This document shows, one piece after another, positions 44,127-56,500 of a DNA stretch of 64,000 bases. The translations under genes were made by a program, and so were the position numbers. The stretch is from Cordia subcordata (taxonomy: Eukaryota > Streptophyta > Magnoliopsida > Boraginales > Cordiaceae): NCBI GenBank assembly GCA_028554755.1, contig JAPTOF010000036.1, forward strand, positions 248,001-312,000. Reading direction: 5' to 3'. The notes under the pieces were generated by a model. The model saw only the letters and a list, made by a program, of their open reading frames with translations, searched no databases and was not told where the DNA came from. Each line of letters starts with the position of its first letter. The stretch's first letter is position 1.

Positions 44127-47100
44127 CTAGGAATCAAGCCTCCACAATTTACAAAGTGTTTTGTTCAAGGGGGAGGGAGTAAATTTTCTACAGCAAGTAA
44201 GCTTAACTCTAACTTCATTAAAGATAGAACAAAAAATGTACTCCTCGGTCTTGGCTTCATTTTGAAAGAGTCGCTGATTCCTTTCCTTTCAAATGTGATA
44301 GATGGCTGCTCCAAATAGGTGCTTTATGATGGTAGCCTTCAAATGCTTTTCATGTGCAAAAGGAGTGATATAAGAAGTGATTTCATTCCAAGAAATCAGA
44401 TTCTCCGGGACAAGAGAGATGCGAAGGCCTTTTCTCCAAATTCTCCTAGTAAAGCAACATTCAAAGAAGAGATGGTCTCGTTTCACAACCCATAAAGCAA
44501 AAGATGCATGTAGGGTTGATGTTAAATCCCCAATGAAGCAATCTGAATTTTGTATTCAGACGATCGAGGAAAGCAAGCCAAACGATGAAACTATGTCTTG
44601 GAGTGTGCTTTTTGTGCCAAATAATGTTATGGCCCTCAAAGTTGTCTCCTTCCTTCTAATGTGCTCCCAAGTGTGCTTGAAGGTGAACTCCTCATTGGGT
44701 GAGAGATTCCAGCCAATCTTATCCAAGCTAGTGTCATTTATTACAAAGCTTGGGCTTTCAACATGAGAAAGGTGAATTGGCCAATTCCATCTACCATTTG
44801 TGAAAATATCACTGACCTTTGCAAGGAGGGGCGGATTTGGGAGTGTGTTGCTCCAAAATTGTAAGAGGGAGCCCTCCTTATGCCAATTATCAATCCAAAA
44901 GAAAGTATTAGCTCCATTGCCAATGTTGTGTTGAATGAATCTCTTTGCCTCAGCCCGGCAATTCAGAAGTGCCTTAATAATCCAACCAGCATCCTTGGGG
45001 GCTTGCATGGTCCAAATTGAGGAGTTTTGATATAATTTGAGTGAATCCATTGGCTCCAAAGTGTGCTCTTTTCAGCATACATCCTCCAAAAAGTTTTCAG
45101 CAAGAAAACTTTGTTGATTTCATCAATTTTACGAATCCCAAGTCCCCTTCATGAAATGGGAGGCAAAGATCCCTCCAAGCAACTTTAGGACCAGTTCCTC
45201 TCCATAAAAATGCTTTGAATTTTGATTCAATGGATGACACAACGCTTTTGGGGAGGAGGGTGGCACTTGCCCAGAAAGCACAAATTTGAGTGAGTGTGGA
45301 TTTGATCAAGACAAGTCTTCCCAAAAGAGAGCCAATAATTGCACCAAGTATTAATCCTTGCTGAAATTTTCTCAAAAGAGGTAAGCAATCAGCTTTTCTA
45401 AGCTTTCTTGAGACAAGAGGGATGCCCAAGTAACGTATTGGTAGCTCACCTTCTTGAAACCCAACTCGCTCCAAGATAGCGAGTTTAATATCATTGCTAA
45501 CTCCACCAAAGAAGATCACACTTTTTGAGTTGTTGATTTTCAGCCCAGAAATACTTCAGAAAGTTTCCAAAATACCCATAATGCATTCAATGGATTTAAG
45601 GTCCCCTTTGCAAAAGATAAAAAGGTCATCCACAAAGCAAAGATGGTTAAGCTTTAAGCGCCCACATTTTGGATGAAAATGAAAGCCAAGCTTGCTGTCC
45701 AGCCTATTAAGAAGACAAGAAAGAACCTCCATGCAAAGAACAAATATATATGGAGAGATGGGGTCACCTTGTCTAATACCATTTGCACCAAAGAAGAAGC
45801 CTTCCAACCCACCATTAATAGCAACAGAGAAGCTTGGGGTAGAAACACAAACCATAATCCAGTCAACCAATCTTCTTGGGAAGCCAAAAGCAAGGAGAGT
45901 GGATTCTATGAAGTTCCAATTAAGAGAATCAAAAGCTTTCATGATATCCACTTTGATGGAGCATCTCGGTGAAATATGCCTTCTTGAGTAACCTCTCAAA
46001 ATGTCATGAGCAATAAGAATGTTTTCATGGATAAGTCTATTTTTGATGAATGCTGATTGGTTCCATGAAATAATTTGTGGCAAGCAAAGTTTAAGTCTAT
46101 TTGCAATAATCTTGGAGATGCATTTATAGATTGTATTGCAACAAGAAATGGGTCTAAAGTCTTTGACCATAGCGGGGTTGGGGACTTTAGGCACAAGGGT
46201 GATGATGGTAGAGTTTACCTCCTTGAGAAGCTTGCAAGATTCAAAGAAAGAGCTGATTGCACTAATAACATCTTCTCCAACAATCTCCCAAGCAACCTTA
46301 TAGAAATGGGAAGTGTAGCCATCGGGACCGGGCTTTTGTTGGGATTAAGGGAGAAGAGTGTGGATTTGATTTCCTCTCTTGTGATGGGTGCAATAGTCTG
46401 GCAGCAAATTTTTCATCAATTTGTCTTCCAATGATCTCCTTTAAAAAATCCACATGAACATGAGAGTAGGACTAGTGCCAAGGAGATTTTTATAGTAACC
46501 AATGATTTCCTCTTTCACTTCATAATCCTCCAAAAGAAGTTGCCCATTCTCATTTTTGAGTGCTTTGATGGAGTTTTTGTACTGCGTTGCCGTACCATAT
46601 TGTGGAAAAATTTTGAGTTTGAATCACCTTCTTTGATCTAATCAATTCTGGATTTTTGAATGAGCATGGATTTAAATGAGCTTTCAAGCTCTTCCAATTT
46701 GGTCAAAATGCTTCTTTCCTTGTCCAAAATATAGTTGTTGTGTTCACCATTATAGAGGGCATTTTGGACAGCACAAAGCTCCTCCCGAAGCTCCTTGATG
46801 GTGTTCGGAATACAAGAAAAATGTCTTTTATCAAACAATTTGAGAGCTTTCTTGAGAAGTTTTTGCTTTTGAAAGAGTTTGAACATTGGGGTACCAAAAC
46901 CCGTGTACTTCAATGTTCATCCACAATCTTCAAGAAATCCGAATGAGAAGTCCATGCATTGTAGAATTTAAAAGGTTTAGGAAAGATTCCCAAGACTTAC
47001 AAGAGTGCATGATGAGAGGGCAATGGTCGGAAATGCCGGATTATCCACCAAAAGGAGAGAGTGTTGATAGTTTTGAATCCAGTTTGCGTTCACCAATGCC

Positions 47101-47691
47101 CTATTGATCTTGCTTGCCGAAGTTTAATTCATTACTCTTGTTTGTCCAAGTGAAGTGGGGACCGTCGCTTTAGCTTCTTGCAAGTTTGCTTTAGCTACCA
47201 ATCTAATAAAGTCTTTAGCACTTCTTGGAATGGCTGATGTGCTAGATTTGTCTCCACTTTGCAAGACTTCATTGAAATCACCTAGAATGCAAAAATCACT
47301 ATTAAGACACCAAGAGCACCAAAGTTCAAGCTTGCTCCAAAGAATGCTTCTTTTAGAGGCTTCATTGCTACCATAGACAAAGGCAACAAAAATAGACTTG
47401 TGAAGGTGGTCATCAAAATTGAAAAGAAGGCCTTGTTCACAAGAATCAATATAAGTAGCTTGGATGTTCTTCCTCCAAAACAGCCAAATTCTCCCTTTGG
47501 TCAACTCATCCAAATAATTTTCAAAGCCAAGATTGTCAAACGGGAACTAATATGGTTGATGCTATCATTTCCCACAACTTTATTCTCCAAAAGGCAAAAG
47601 AAATCCAAGTGATGTTTTGTGATCAGCAACCTAACTTCTTTTTGTTTATTAGGGAATTGAGACCCCTAATGTTCCACGAGCAAAAATTCAT
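44127..47691 (-). pseudogene. LINE S ORF2, full-length with frameshifts
   Basis: Start MNFCSWNIRGLNS at 47691. Endonuclease: GRIWLFWRKN (near 47490), CILGDFNEVLQSGDKSST (near 47290). RT: VPNPAMVKDFRPISCCNTIYKC (near 46180), VDIMKAFDSLNWNF (45950), GIRQGDPISPYIF (45780), FVDD instead of FADD (near 45630), PIRYLGIPLVSRKL (45440), FKAFLWRGTGPKVAWRD (45210). The zf-RVT region lies near 44500 in a shifted frame. C-terminus CKLWRLDS, TAG 44127-44129. Frameshifts near 47130, 46920, 46640, 45555, 45100 and 44540. Confidence 0.92.
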
Positions 47692-49686
47692 AAGGAAGTA
47701 GGGGGGGGATCATCAATCCCCGGATATTGATTTACTTGTGAATTAGGGCTGCTTCCTTCAACCTTATCCCCATTCCCCTCATGCTTAAGTTGATTTTGAC
47801 CCTCATTTTCATTTCCATCAGCATGGTCAAGTATTCCAAAAGGATTAGAGTTGACATTATGGGAGCATGATGGATCAAGGTTAACCTTGGGACTTGAAGG
47901 CTGAATGCTGTCTTCCATAGCTTTGGTGACATTGTCGTTCTCAAGTGGCTCTTTACTTGGCTTTGGGTCTTTCAATGGACTTTGTTTCTTGCCCACAACT
48001 TGCCATTCATTATGGATCTTTGGATTGTGCCTAGTGGAATACATTTGGGGCTGCTTGCTGGAATGTAAATTAGTCTTCAAAAGGGCAATTCCCTTCAACA
48101 TGCCCAACCATTTTGCAATGGGCGCACTTGCTTGGTTTCCATGCATATTCAACATCCACCCTTGCTCTTGAGCCATTTCGGAGTTTTGGGAAAATGACAT
48201 TTGGAAGGCTACCTTCCAAGTCAACTTCAACACAAATTCGAGCAAATTCAAGGTTCCTTCTTGAGTCGGTAAGAGCATCCATTTGGATTGGGTTACCAAT
48301 GAATGAAGCAACATAACCAAGTCCTCTTTTGGAGTAGAGGCTCATTGGAACGTTCCAAAGTTTCACCCATATGGGAACTTTATTGCTGGCCACATTGATG
48401 AATTCAAGATTAGGTTCCCATTTCCTCAACAAAAGTGGTCTATGATTAACATGCCATAGTTGTTGGAGGACTTTTTGACAAAATTCCTCTTTCTCAAATT
48501 TGAAAACAAAAAGGCCCTTTCCTTTGGTGTGAATATCAATTTTGCCAAATTTCTTCCATGCAAACTCAACCATGTTTCTAATGAGGAAGAATGGTGGGGG
48601 GGCACCTAAGAATTGTCCCACAAGACAATGTGACCAAAAATAATCTCCTTCATCATAAAGATCTTCCGGGGGGTCAGCAACCTCTCTTTTTCCATCAACA
48701 ATGTTAAACTCATGCATTTGATCAAATTTGAGATTGGTAGCCATATGTTCAGCAAAAACACCTCCCCAATCAAGAGTAGAGGAATTTGTGGAGGGTTCAT
48801 ACCTTAGTTTAGGTGCCTTTGTCCATGCATTTTGGTGGTTGGGAGCCTTTGCTTTTTGTTGGAGAACGTTGGCTTTGCTATTATTTTGCTTGCCAAGATC
48901 AGTACCCAAAGAGAAATGGTTGTCCTTGGCAAGGAAGCTTCAGATCGTGGAACATTTGAGTTGAAGTGTGAGAGGTGCTGACTTGTGCTCCTTGGCTGAG
49001 TGGGATTTCCTTCTAAGTTAGCAGCCACGTCATTTTGCTTACTTGGCGAAGTGGAGGGAAATCCTCTAAGCCGGGCAGTGTTATCTTTTGAAATCCAAGC
49101 GCTGTTATGTCTTTGTCGAAATGTGGTTGGATGAGGCCAAAGCATTGCTGCCATGCACAGAAATGGTTCAGCATTTTCAGACATAAGCCTATTAACCGGT
49201 CCATGCAATGCCCTAGGACCATCGGGTAAAGATCGCGTTTTTTCCATCCTCCTTTTCGGCTGAAATCTCACATGCTATAGAGTTTTCCTTCTTGCTAGGT
49301 TCGAACTCCAGCTCGGTTGATGCTTCAAGATCCATTTTGGTAGAACAATGGCTTGAACCCATTCTTGAACAAGGAGTGGGAGGGGAGCGAGATCGAGATT
49401 TATGGGTGAGACTACAAACCAACTCGGCCTTTGCTCTATTTTGAGCTTTTATATGATCTTTATAAGTGCAGCCTGATTCAAGTGCTTCAAAAACTTCTTT
49501 GAATTCCTTGCTAGAGGTGGATGAGGCATCTTCTCTCTCAAAAGAAGAGGAAGAAGAGGCTAAATCCACCTCCTCATTGAGATTCTTGCCCAAAGGAGCT
49601 TTTGAAGAACCATCCAGCACTTGTTTTTTTGCAAGTATTCTTGCACTTTGCCTTGACAGAGATGAGCTTTTCTTTTTCTTTCCCAT
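47688..49686 (-). pseudogene. LINE S ORF1, full-length with three frame changes
   Basis: MGKKKKSSSLSRQSARILAK at 49686 begins the basic tail. The first frame (to 49213) has a VFEALESGCTYKDH coil-like block and AELVCSLTHKSRSRSPP. Next frames: EDFPPL (near 49065), QNAWTKAPKLRYEPS (48830), LDWGGVFAEHM, HTKGKGLFVFKFEKEEFCQKVLQQLWHVNHRP (near 48530), SLYSKRGLGYVASFIGNPIQMDALTDSR, FPKLRNGSRARVDVEYAW and an intact knuckle CAHCKMVGHVEGNC (near 48110). Tail with NPFGILDHAD, end PPPTSL, TGA in ATGA. The domain order is the model I used for all other ORF1 copies. Confidence 0.92.
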
Positions 49687-49737
49687 GGATCTAAGGTGAA
49701 GGGCAAAGGGATGGGTTGGGATGTGTGAAAAAGAGGT

Positions 49738-49821
49738 TTAGAGGTGGGTGAAGGGGTGGCGTGTGGTGGTGGTAAGGTGGCTGTTTTGCAAAGTTTTAGA
49801 GAGAAGGGAGGGGATTTTCAT
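49738..49821 (-). promoter_or_regulatory. Leader upstream ORF in S
   Basis: 27-codon uORF starting MKIPSLLS at 49821, 16 nt into the conserved leader, stop at 49738-49740. ORF1 starts 52 nt further on. Confidence 0.5.
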
Positions 49822-50191
49822 GGTAGAGAGAGAAAGAGCTACTTTCATCCAAATTGCATTTGTCACACAGTTCTTTCATAGTGTTATCCGAGGAAGGAAG
49901 AGCAAAAACACAATCAATGCTATTCATGATTTGAATGGAAAGCTTATTACTTCAAGTGAGGGAATCAAAGCTGAATTCATTACTTTTTACAAAGGCCTCC
50001 TTGGTACCCCTCCTTTCACTTGTGCAAATGTGGACATCATTAAGGCTACAATTGGTAAATCAATTGATGATGATTGCATTGATATGCTTGCTGCACCTTT
50101 CACCCATGAAGAAATAAGAAGCACTCTTTTCTCTCTCAATCCAAACAAAAGCCCGGGCCCAAATGGTTTCACTTCTCTTTTCTACCAAAAG

Positions 50192-50689
50192 CTTGCTCAA
50201 TTTTCTCTTCCAAAAGCTTACCCAAGTAAACCGAGTTGGTGCATTCCTTCTTAGCTTGCTCAATTTTCTCTTCCAATGAGAGATTCGGATAATCTTCTTG
50301 AACTTGTGAAGAAGGAGATGTAGGTTTGAACTCCATATTACTAGCTGAATCAAATGCCATTTTGTGCTCCAAGCTAGAGTTGGTTGAGTATTCTTCTCCT
50401 TCCAAGAAAGATGAAGATGAATGCTCAACCAAGGAGAGTGAGCTCTCAAATTTACTAGCATAAATTCCTTCTTTTTCAGCAAAGTTTCTATCAAAACCAG
50501 CAGCACTTTGCAAGATATCTTCATAAGAGTCTTTAAGCTTTGCATTAATGGCCTTGATCCTACCACTCTTACGAAAAGAGATGTGATTCTTCTTCTTTGG
50601 CATGATTTGATGAGTTTAAGAAGATGATTTTTAGTTGTCAATGGGTGAAGTTGCTAGAGAGAAGGGAGAGCATTTTCCTAGAGAGAGAA
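50192..50689 (-). mobile_element. Inverted 5' end of a LINE (I) inside M ORF2
   Basis: On the minus strand this 498-bp piece holds the conserved leader TTCTCTCTCTAGGAAAATGC (near 50689), a short uORF starting MLSLLS, and the first 145 codons of an ORF1 of a different subfamily (50603 to about 50169): MPKKKNHISFRKSGRIKA, an acidic Ser-rich stretch, then a duplicated LEEKIEQA block (24-bp direct repeat at 50190-50213 and 50255-50278). Its 5' end touches the resumed plus-strand zf-RVT reading with a few shared bases. A 5' end in reverse next to a 3' part in forward orientation is the known outcome of twin priming, but here the front of M is also attached. Confidence 0.8.
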
Positions 50690-51516
50690 TTTGGAACTTT
50701 ATCACCCATTCGGTTGGAAATGGCACTAGCACACATTTTTGGCTTGATAAATGGCACTCAAGAGGGATTCTCTACAATAATTGGAGCTCCATCTTCCCCT
50801 CTCCACCACTTTATGCTAAGGTTAGAGATGCTTTCCAAAACAACTCTTGGATTTGGCCTTTCCATTTGATGCATATTGAAGTCCCAAATTTCTGCTTAAA
50901 TAAGGAAATTGCTGATTCTTTTACTTGGGATCTTTCTCCAAAAGGATCCTTTAGTTTCAAGCACACATGGGAGCACTTTTGAACAAAAAAAAGATAAGAT
51001 AAATTGGCACAATCTTGTTTGGTTCAAGGGATACACTCCAAGGCATGCTTTCATTTGCTGGCTTGCTTGTTGGGATAGGCTTAATACAAAATTCAGATTA
51101 TTATCTTGGGGAAAGGATATCAATCCAACATGCATTTTTTGCAACATGGGATGTGAAACTAGAAATCACCTCTTCTTTGAATGTTGCTTCACTAGAAGAA
51201 TTTGGAATCAGGGTCTTCAACTTACTTTGATTTACACATCTTTGACAAATTGGGATGATATCTTGGCTTATATTACTCCTCTTGCCCTTGAAAAGAATCT
51301 TCGTGCAACCATTTTGAAGCATCTTTTGGGAGCCACTATTTATCATATTTGGATGGAAAGAAACAACCGTGAATTCAACATTGGATTCAAGACTGAAAAG
51401 CACATTCTCTCATCCATCCTCAATGATGTTAGGCTTAAGTGCTCAATTGGAAGGAAATTCAATTCTTCTTGTATGAACAAATCCATTTGTAATCAAAAAG
51501 GTAATCAGAGGCCGAA

Positions 51517-51627
51517 ATGCTCTCCCTTCTCTCTACACACTTTGAACTCGGCCACCATTGCACCACCACTCCCAACACCTCTCTCTTCTTCCCCTCTCCT
51601 TCTTTTTCTTTCCTACTTCATTACTAA
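51517..51627 (+). promoter_or_regulatory. Leader upstream ORF in R
   Basis: 36-codon uORF beginning MLSLLSTHFEL, stop TAA 51625-51627, 41 nt before the ORF1 ATG (51669). The inverted piece I has the same opening MLSLLS. Confidence 0.5.
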
Positions 51628-51668
51628 GCACACAAAATCAGTTTGGTTTCGCTCTTGCACTCGTTGTT

Positions 51669-53526
51669 ATGGCAAACAACAAGAAGAAAAAGTCTTCCCC
51701 TCCAAGATCAAGTGCAAGACTCAATGTGCAAAAGGTTTCAAAATCTACTCCACCAAAGCTGAATGCAAAAAAGAAGTATTCTGAACATGGGGGGGTTGAA
51801 CCAGCCCCTTCGCCCACTTTGAGTGAAGGTGCTTCTTCAACCTCTTTGGAGTTTAAGGAAGTCTTTGATGCCATTAACTCCAGGAAGACTTTTGGCGACT
51901 TGGAGGAAGAGCAAAATAACACAAAAGCTGCCTTTGTTCAAAGCCTTATTCATGAAGCAAATGCTAATGCAGCCATGGAAGAAACTAAAAGCTTGAAGAT
52001 GCTATCGGGTGAAGGAGAAGGAAACGCCAAGGAGCAAATATCTAATGAGCAATGCTATTGTCCTTCGGGTAAAGAAAGCAGTAACCAAGAGACATTGCAT
52101 CCACCTTTACCACTTGAATATTGCACGATGGACAAAGAGGGTGCTTGTACTTTTGCTGAAAAGATGCCACTAAACTCCACTCAAGAGCCGACAACACACC
52201 AACCACTCTCCAAGAATGTCCAAGACACATTTCAAATGCAAGATGATTTCCCTCCTCTGTCGGCCTCTCAAAAAATCCAAAAAGAAGGTCAAATGCAAAA
52301 TAAGTCAAAGGATGACATGGACTCCACCACACAACCTTTTACACTTCAGCAAAACCCTCTCAAGAAGCTCCACACGGTCCAAAGAAGCTTGAAGGCAGCA
52401 AACAAAATGCATGGAACAAAAGACCTCTCTTAAGGTATGAACCTTCTTCAAATACCCCTACTTTGGATTGGAAGCAAGATTTTGGGGAATTCCTGGAAAC
52501 AAATCTTTATTTAAAAGATGAATTTCAAGTTTTAACTAATGAAGGGATTAGAGAAGTTATTGATCCACCACAAGATTTGTATGATAAGGGAGAAAGCTTT
52601 TGGTCTCATTGCCTTATTGGACAATTTCTTGGTGCTCCACCGCCACTTTATCTTATTAAAAACATGATCTTTAATGCTAGGTGGAAATTTGGAAGAGTGG
52701 AGCTATGTCCAAAAGGAAAAGGTCTTTTTATGTTCAAATTTGAGAAAGAAGAATATTGTCAAAAAGTGCTTCAGCAACTTTGGCATGTTAATGTCGACCA
52801 TTGCTTTTGAGAAAATGGCAGCCACAACTTGAATTCATTAACTTCTCTTGTAACAAAGTGCCAATTTGGGTGAAAATGAAAGATGTTCCTCTTAGCTTGT
52901 GGTCAAAAAGAGGGTTCAGCTACCTTGCATCATTCATTGGAAAGCCAATACAAATTGATGCTCTTACGGAATCAAGGAGGAATCTTAAATTTGCAAGAGT
53001 TTGCATTGAAGTCAACCTTGAAGAAAGTTTGCCAAATGAAATCTACCCAAAGCTTAGAGATGGATCAAGAGCAAGGGTTAGTGTTGAATATGCATGGAAA
53101 CCAAATATTTGTACTCTTTGCAAAATGGTTGGGCACCTTGTCCACTGCCCTTCAAGGCCAAAAACGAGCACCCAAAAGGCACTTGATGCAAACAAGGCAA
53201 ACACATCAAAGATCAATGATACTTGGAAAGTGGTGGGAAAGAAAAAGGGCTCTCAAGAAAGGGATGATCCAAATTTTGAAAAGCAAAATGATTTGGAGAA
53301 GCCTTCAGCAACAAATACCAAGGGTGAAAAGGCATTAAGCCCTATCCGAGGAACAAGCAAATTGGACACTAAAGTTGGAAACTCATACAAATCTCTTGAA
53401 GTGATTGAAGATTGGGAAGAGGGAGAACTTGATCCAAAATGGATTGATGGAGGTCAAGGAAAAAACCAACATAAGGATGGTAATGATGTCTTGGGCCGAA
53501 AGTCCACATCTTTACCATTTGAATGA
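51669..53526 (+). pseudogene. LINE R ORF1, two frameshifts from intact
   Basis: MANNKKKKSSPPRSSARLNVQK at 51669 (basic tail and R-x-S-A-R-L). Frame one runs to 52433 with VFDAINSRKTFGDLEEEQNNTK (coil-like; two blocks) and DDFPPL (52243). A shift near 52395 leads to LDWKQDFGEFLETN and the DUF4283-like domain (SHCLIGQFLGAPPPLYLIKNM, KGLFMFKFEKEEYCQKVLQQLW). A second shift near 52797 leads to SLWSKRGFSYLASFIGKPIQID, LRDGSRARVSVEYAW and the knuckle CTLCKMVGHLVHC, which is one residue short between His and the last Cys. Tail ends LPFE, TGA in ATGA. Confidence 0.93.
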
Positions 53527-56500
53527 TTTGTGCTTGGAACATTAGGGGATTGAATTCCCCAAATAAGCAAGAAGAGGTGAAAGTTTTGATCAACAAGTAC
53601 AATGTTGATTGTTTTTGTCTTTTGGAGACTAAGGTAAATAAGGAGAATGCCTCCACCAATGATTTCAGCACATTGGGTTTTGGAAATTACATGGATGAGA
53701 AGATGGAAAGAAGACTATGGCTTTTTTGGAGAAACCACATCAATATCAGCATCATTGATAGCATGGAGCAAGGTATTCTTTGTCATATCTCTATACCAAG
53801 ATGTCAACCGTTTTTTCTTGGTTTTGTCTATGGCAAAAACTCCTCAAATTGTAGGAAATATCTTTGGAAGAAAATCAGATTGTGGAGTGAATGGTGCTGG
53901 AATGGGCCGCTTTGTATCATGGGGGATTTCAATGAAATACTTCATAGTGGAGATAGATCCACTTCTTGGAGTTTGCCACAAGTGCAAGAGACTTTAAGCT
54001 TTGTGTTGGTCAAGCGGACTTGCTTGAAATCAAAACATTTGGTCCACACTTTACTTGGTCAAATAGAAGCACCCAAGGAAACTTCATTGCAAGCAAAATT
54101 GATAGGGCACTCATCAACCTTCATTGGGAGAAGCATATGGAGAATTCTTTCCTTTTGGTGGAGAATCCAAGCATTTCTGACCATTGCCCTCTTATTTTAA
54201 ATGTGATGCCGCCCAAGCCCTCCTCACCAAAGCCTTTCAAGTTCTATAATGCTTGGGCCACACATGCAGAATTCCCCCATCTTATTAATAGACATTGGAA
54301 TGCACGGGTTTTTGGCACTCCAATGTTTATTCTTTACCAAAAGCAAAAGCTCCTTAAAAAAGCATTGAAAAAGTTTGATAAGGAGCACTTCTCTTGCATT
54401 AAGCATTAAATCGGTCAGCTCAAGGAAAATCGCCATGAAGTGCAATTTGACATTCTTAATGGGATCATCAATGAGGAAATTCTCAACAAGGAAAAAGATA
54501 TTCTTGGGAAAATTGAGGAACTTGATAGCATTCATAGGCATATGCTTCACCAAAAGTCAAGGCTTCAGTGGATAAAGTATGGGGACACAAATTCAAATTT
54601 CTTCCACAATGTTATCAAAGGGAGAAGAAGGAAAAACACTATCAATGCTATCCAAGATAAAGATGGGAATACAATTACTTCTTACGAGGGCATTAAGGAA
54701 GAGTTTCTTTCCTTTTTCATGAAGTTAATTGGTACTCCGAAAAACACCCAAGCTAATGTTGAAGATGTTAAAAGCATTCTTGGAAAAACCATCAAGGAGG
54801 ATTATTTGGCTGAATTGATTGCACCTATCACTCGGGAAGAGATAATGAGTACTCCTTTTTCTCTCAACCCCAACAAAAGCCCGGGGCCGGATGGATACAC
54901 CTCACTTTTCTACAAAAATGCATGGAATGAAATTGGAGAAGATGTCCTCAAAGCCATCAGCTCCTTCTTTGAAATCGGGAAGATGCTCAAGGAGGTAAAT
55001 GCCACTTATATTGCTCTTGTCCCTAAAGTCCAAAACCCATCCATGGTAAAGGACTTTAGACCCATTTCTTGTTGCAACACGATTTATAAGTGCATCTCTA
55101 AAATCCTTGCAAATAGGATGAAAGTTTGCTTACCCTCCATCATCTCATGGAACCAATCAGCATTCATTGAAGGCAGACTTATCAATGAGAACATTCTTGT
55201 TGCGCACGATATTTTTAGAGGATATTCTAGAACTCATATCTCACCAAGATGTGCCCTTAAAGTTGATATCATGAAGGCTTTTGACTCACTTTGTTGGGAT
55301 TTTATCAAAGTTGCACTTCTTGCTTTTGGTTTTCCCGACACTTTTGTTAAGTGGATCATGGCTTGCATCACAACTCCTAGTTTCACCATTTTAATCAACG
55401 GAAGCTTTGAAGGTTACTTTAAAGGAGCAAGCGGCATAAGACAAGGTGACCCTATCTCTCCTTATATTTTCGTCTTATGCATGGAAGTCCTCTCATCCTT
55501 ATTTAATCATTTGGAACATCACCCAAACTTCAGCTATCACCCAAAATGTGCTAAACTCAAGCTGAACCATATTTGCTTTGTGGATGATCTCTTTATTTTT
55601 TGCAAAGGCAACTTGAAGTCAATTGATTGCATCATGGAGACATTAGAGAAATTCTATGAGTTCTCGGGTCCCAAAGTAAATTGCAACAAAAGTGATGTTT
55701 TTCTTGGAGGCATATCCCAAGAGGTTAAGAAGCTTATCCTTGAAAAACTTGGTTTCAAAGAGGGCCTTGAAATACTTGGTTTCAAAGAGGGGTTACTTCC
55801 AATTAGATACCTTGGAGTTCCATTGGTAACTAGGAAGCTTCGCAAAGGAGATTTTGGGCCACTTTTAGAGAAAATCAATAGAAGAATTGAGCATTGGACT
55901 ACTAAAAGTCTCTCATATGCTGGAAGAGTATTGCTCATTAAGTCAACACTCACACAAATTTGTGCATTTTGGGCAAGTTCACTTCTTCTTCCGAAGGGCA
56001 TCATCAAAGAAATTGAGTCAAAGTTTTGTGCATTTTTTTGGAGAGATACGGGAGCAAAAATTGCATGGAGCAATGTTTGTGTTCCATTGGATGAAAAAGG
56101 ATTGGGAATTAGATCTTTGGAAGACATCAACAATACTTTCTTCACAAAATTTTTTGGAGAATGTATGCTTTTCGTGAATCTCTTTGGAGCAAATGGGTTC
56201 ATTCAAACTACATTAAGAATGAATCAATTTGGACAATCTCTTGCCCAAATGACTCAAGCTGGATCTTAAAGAAGCTTCTCAATTGCCGAGCTTCAACTAG
56301 AAGTCATATCTCACATATTCTTGGAGATGGGAGAGACACACACTTTGGCTTGATAAATGGCATGACAATGGTACTCTCCTTGAACATTGGAATGGCACTT
56401 TCAACCATCCACCACTTCATGCAAAGGTACAAGAAATCTTCTCAAATGGCTCTTGGAATTGGCCAATTCAGCTTATGCATATCCCCATCCCAAACGCTGC

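Larger units (their letters stand above)
44023..49868 (-). mobile_element. LINE copy S (minus), full-length 5.8 kb
   Basis: Perfect 15-bp TSD AGTTCTTTCATAGTG at 44008-44022 and 49869-49883, in the RT region of M ORF2. Poly(T) of 21 at 44024-44044, then the reverse of ACTTTCTTGCTCCGC. The conserved leader ends at 49836, followed by 32 bp of filler to the TSD. In sense: leader, uORF, ORF1, ATGA (47691-47688), ORF2, 3' UTR. It is the only full-length copy in the window that no other element interrupts. Confidence 0.97.

Noticed and set aside
48070..49686. CCHC zinc-knuckle protein as part of an LTR retrotransposon gag
   Set aside because: No long terminal repeats, protease, integrase or RNase H order is present; poly(A) tails, variable-length TSDs and an endonuclease before RT define L1-type LINEs.
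54440..56269. 610-codon open frame as a host gene
   Set aside because: Its content is RT motifs of LINE ORF2 in continuous register with endonuclease upstream and zf-RVT downstream, inside a TSD-flanked element.
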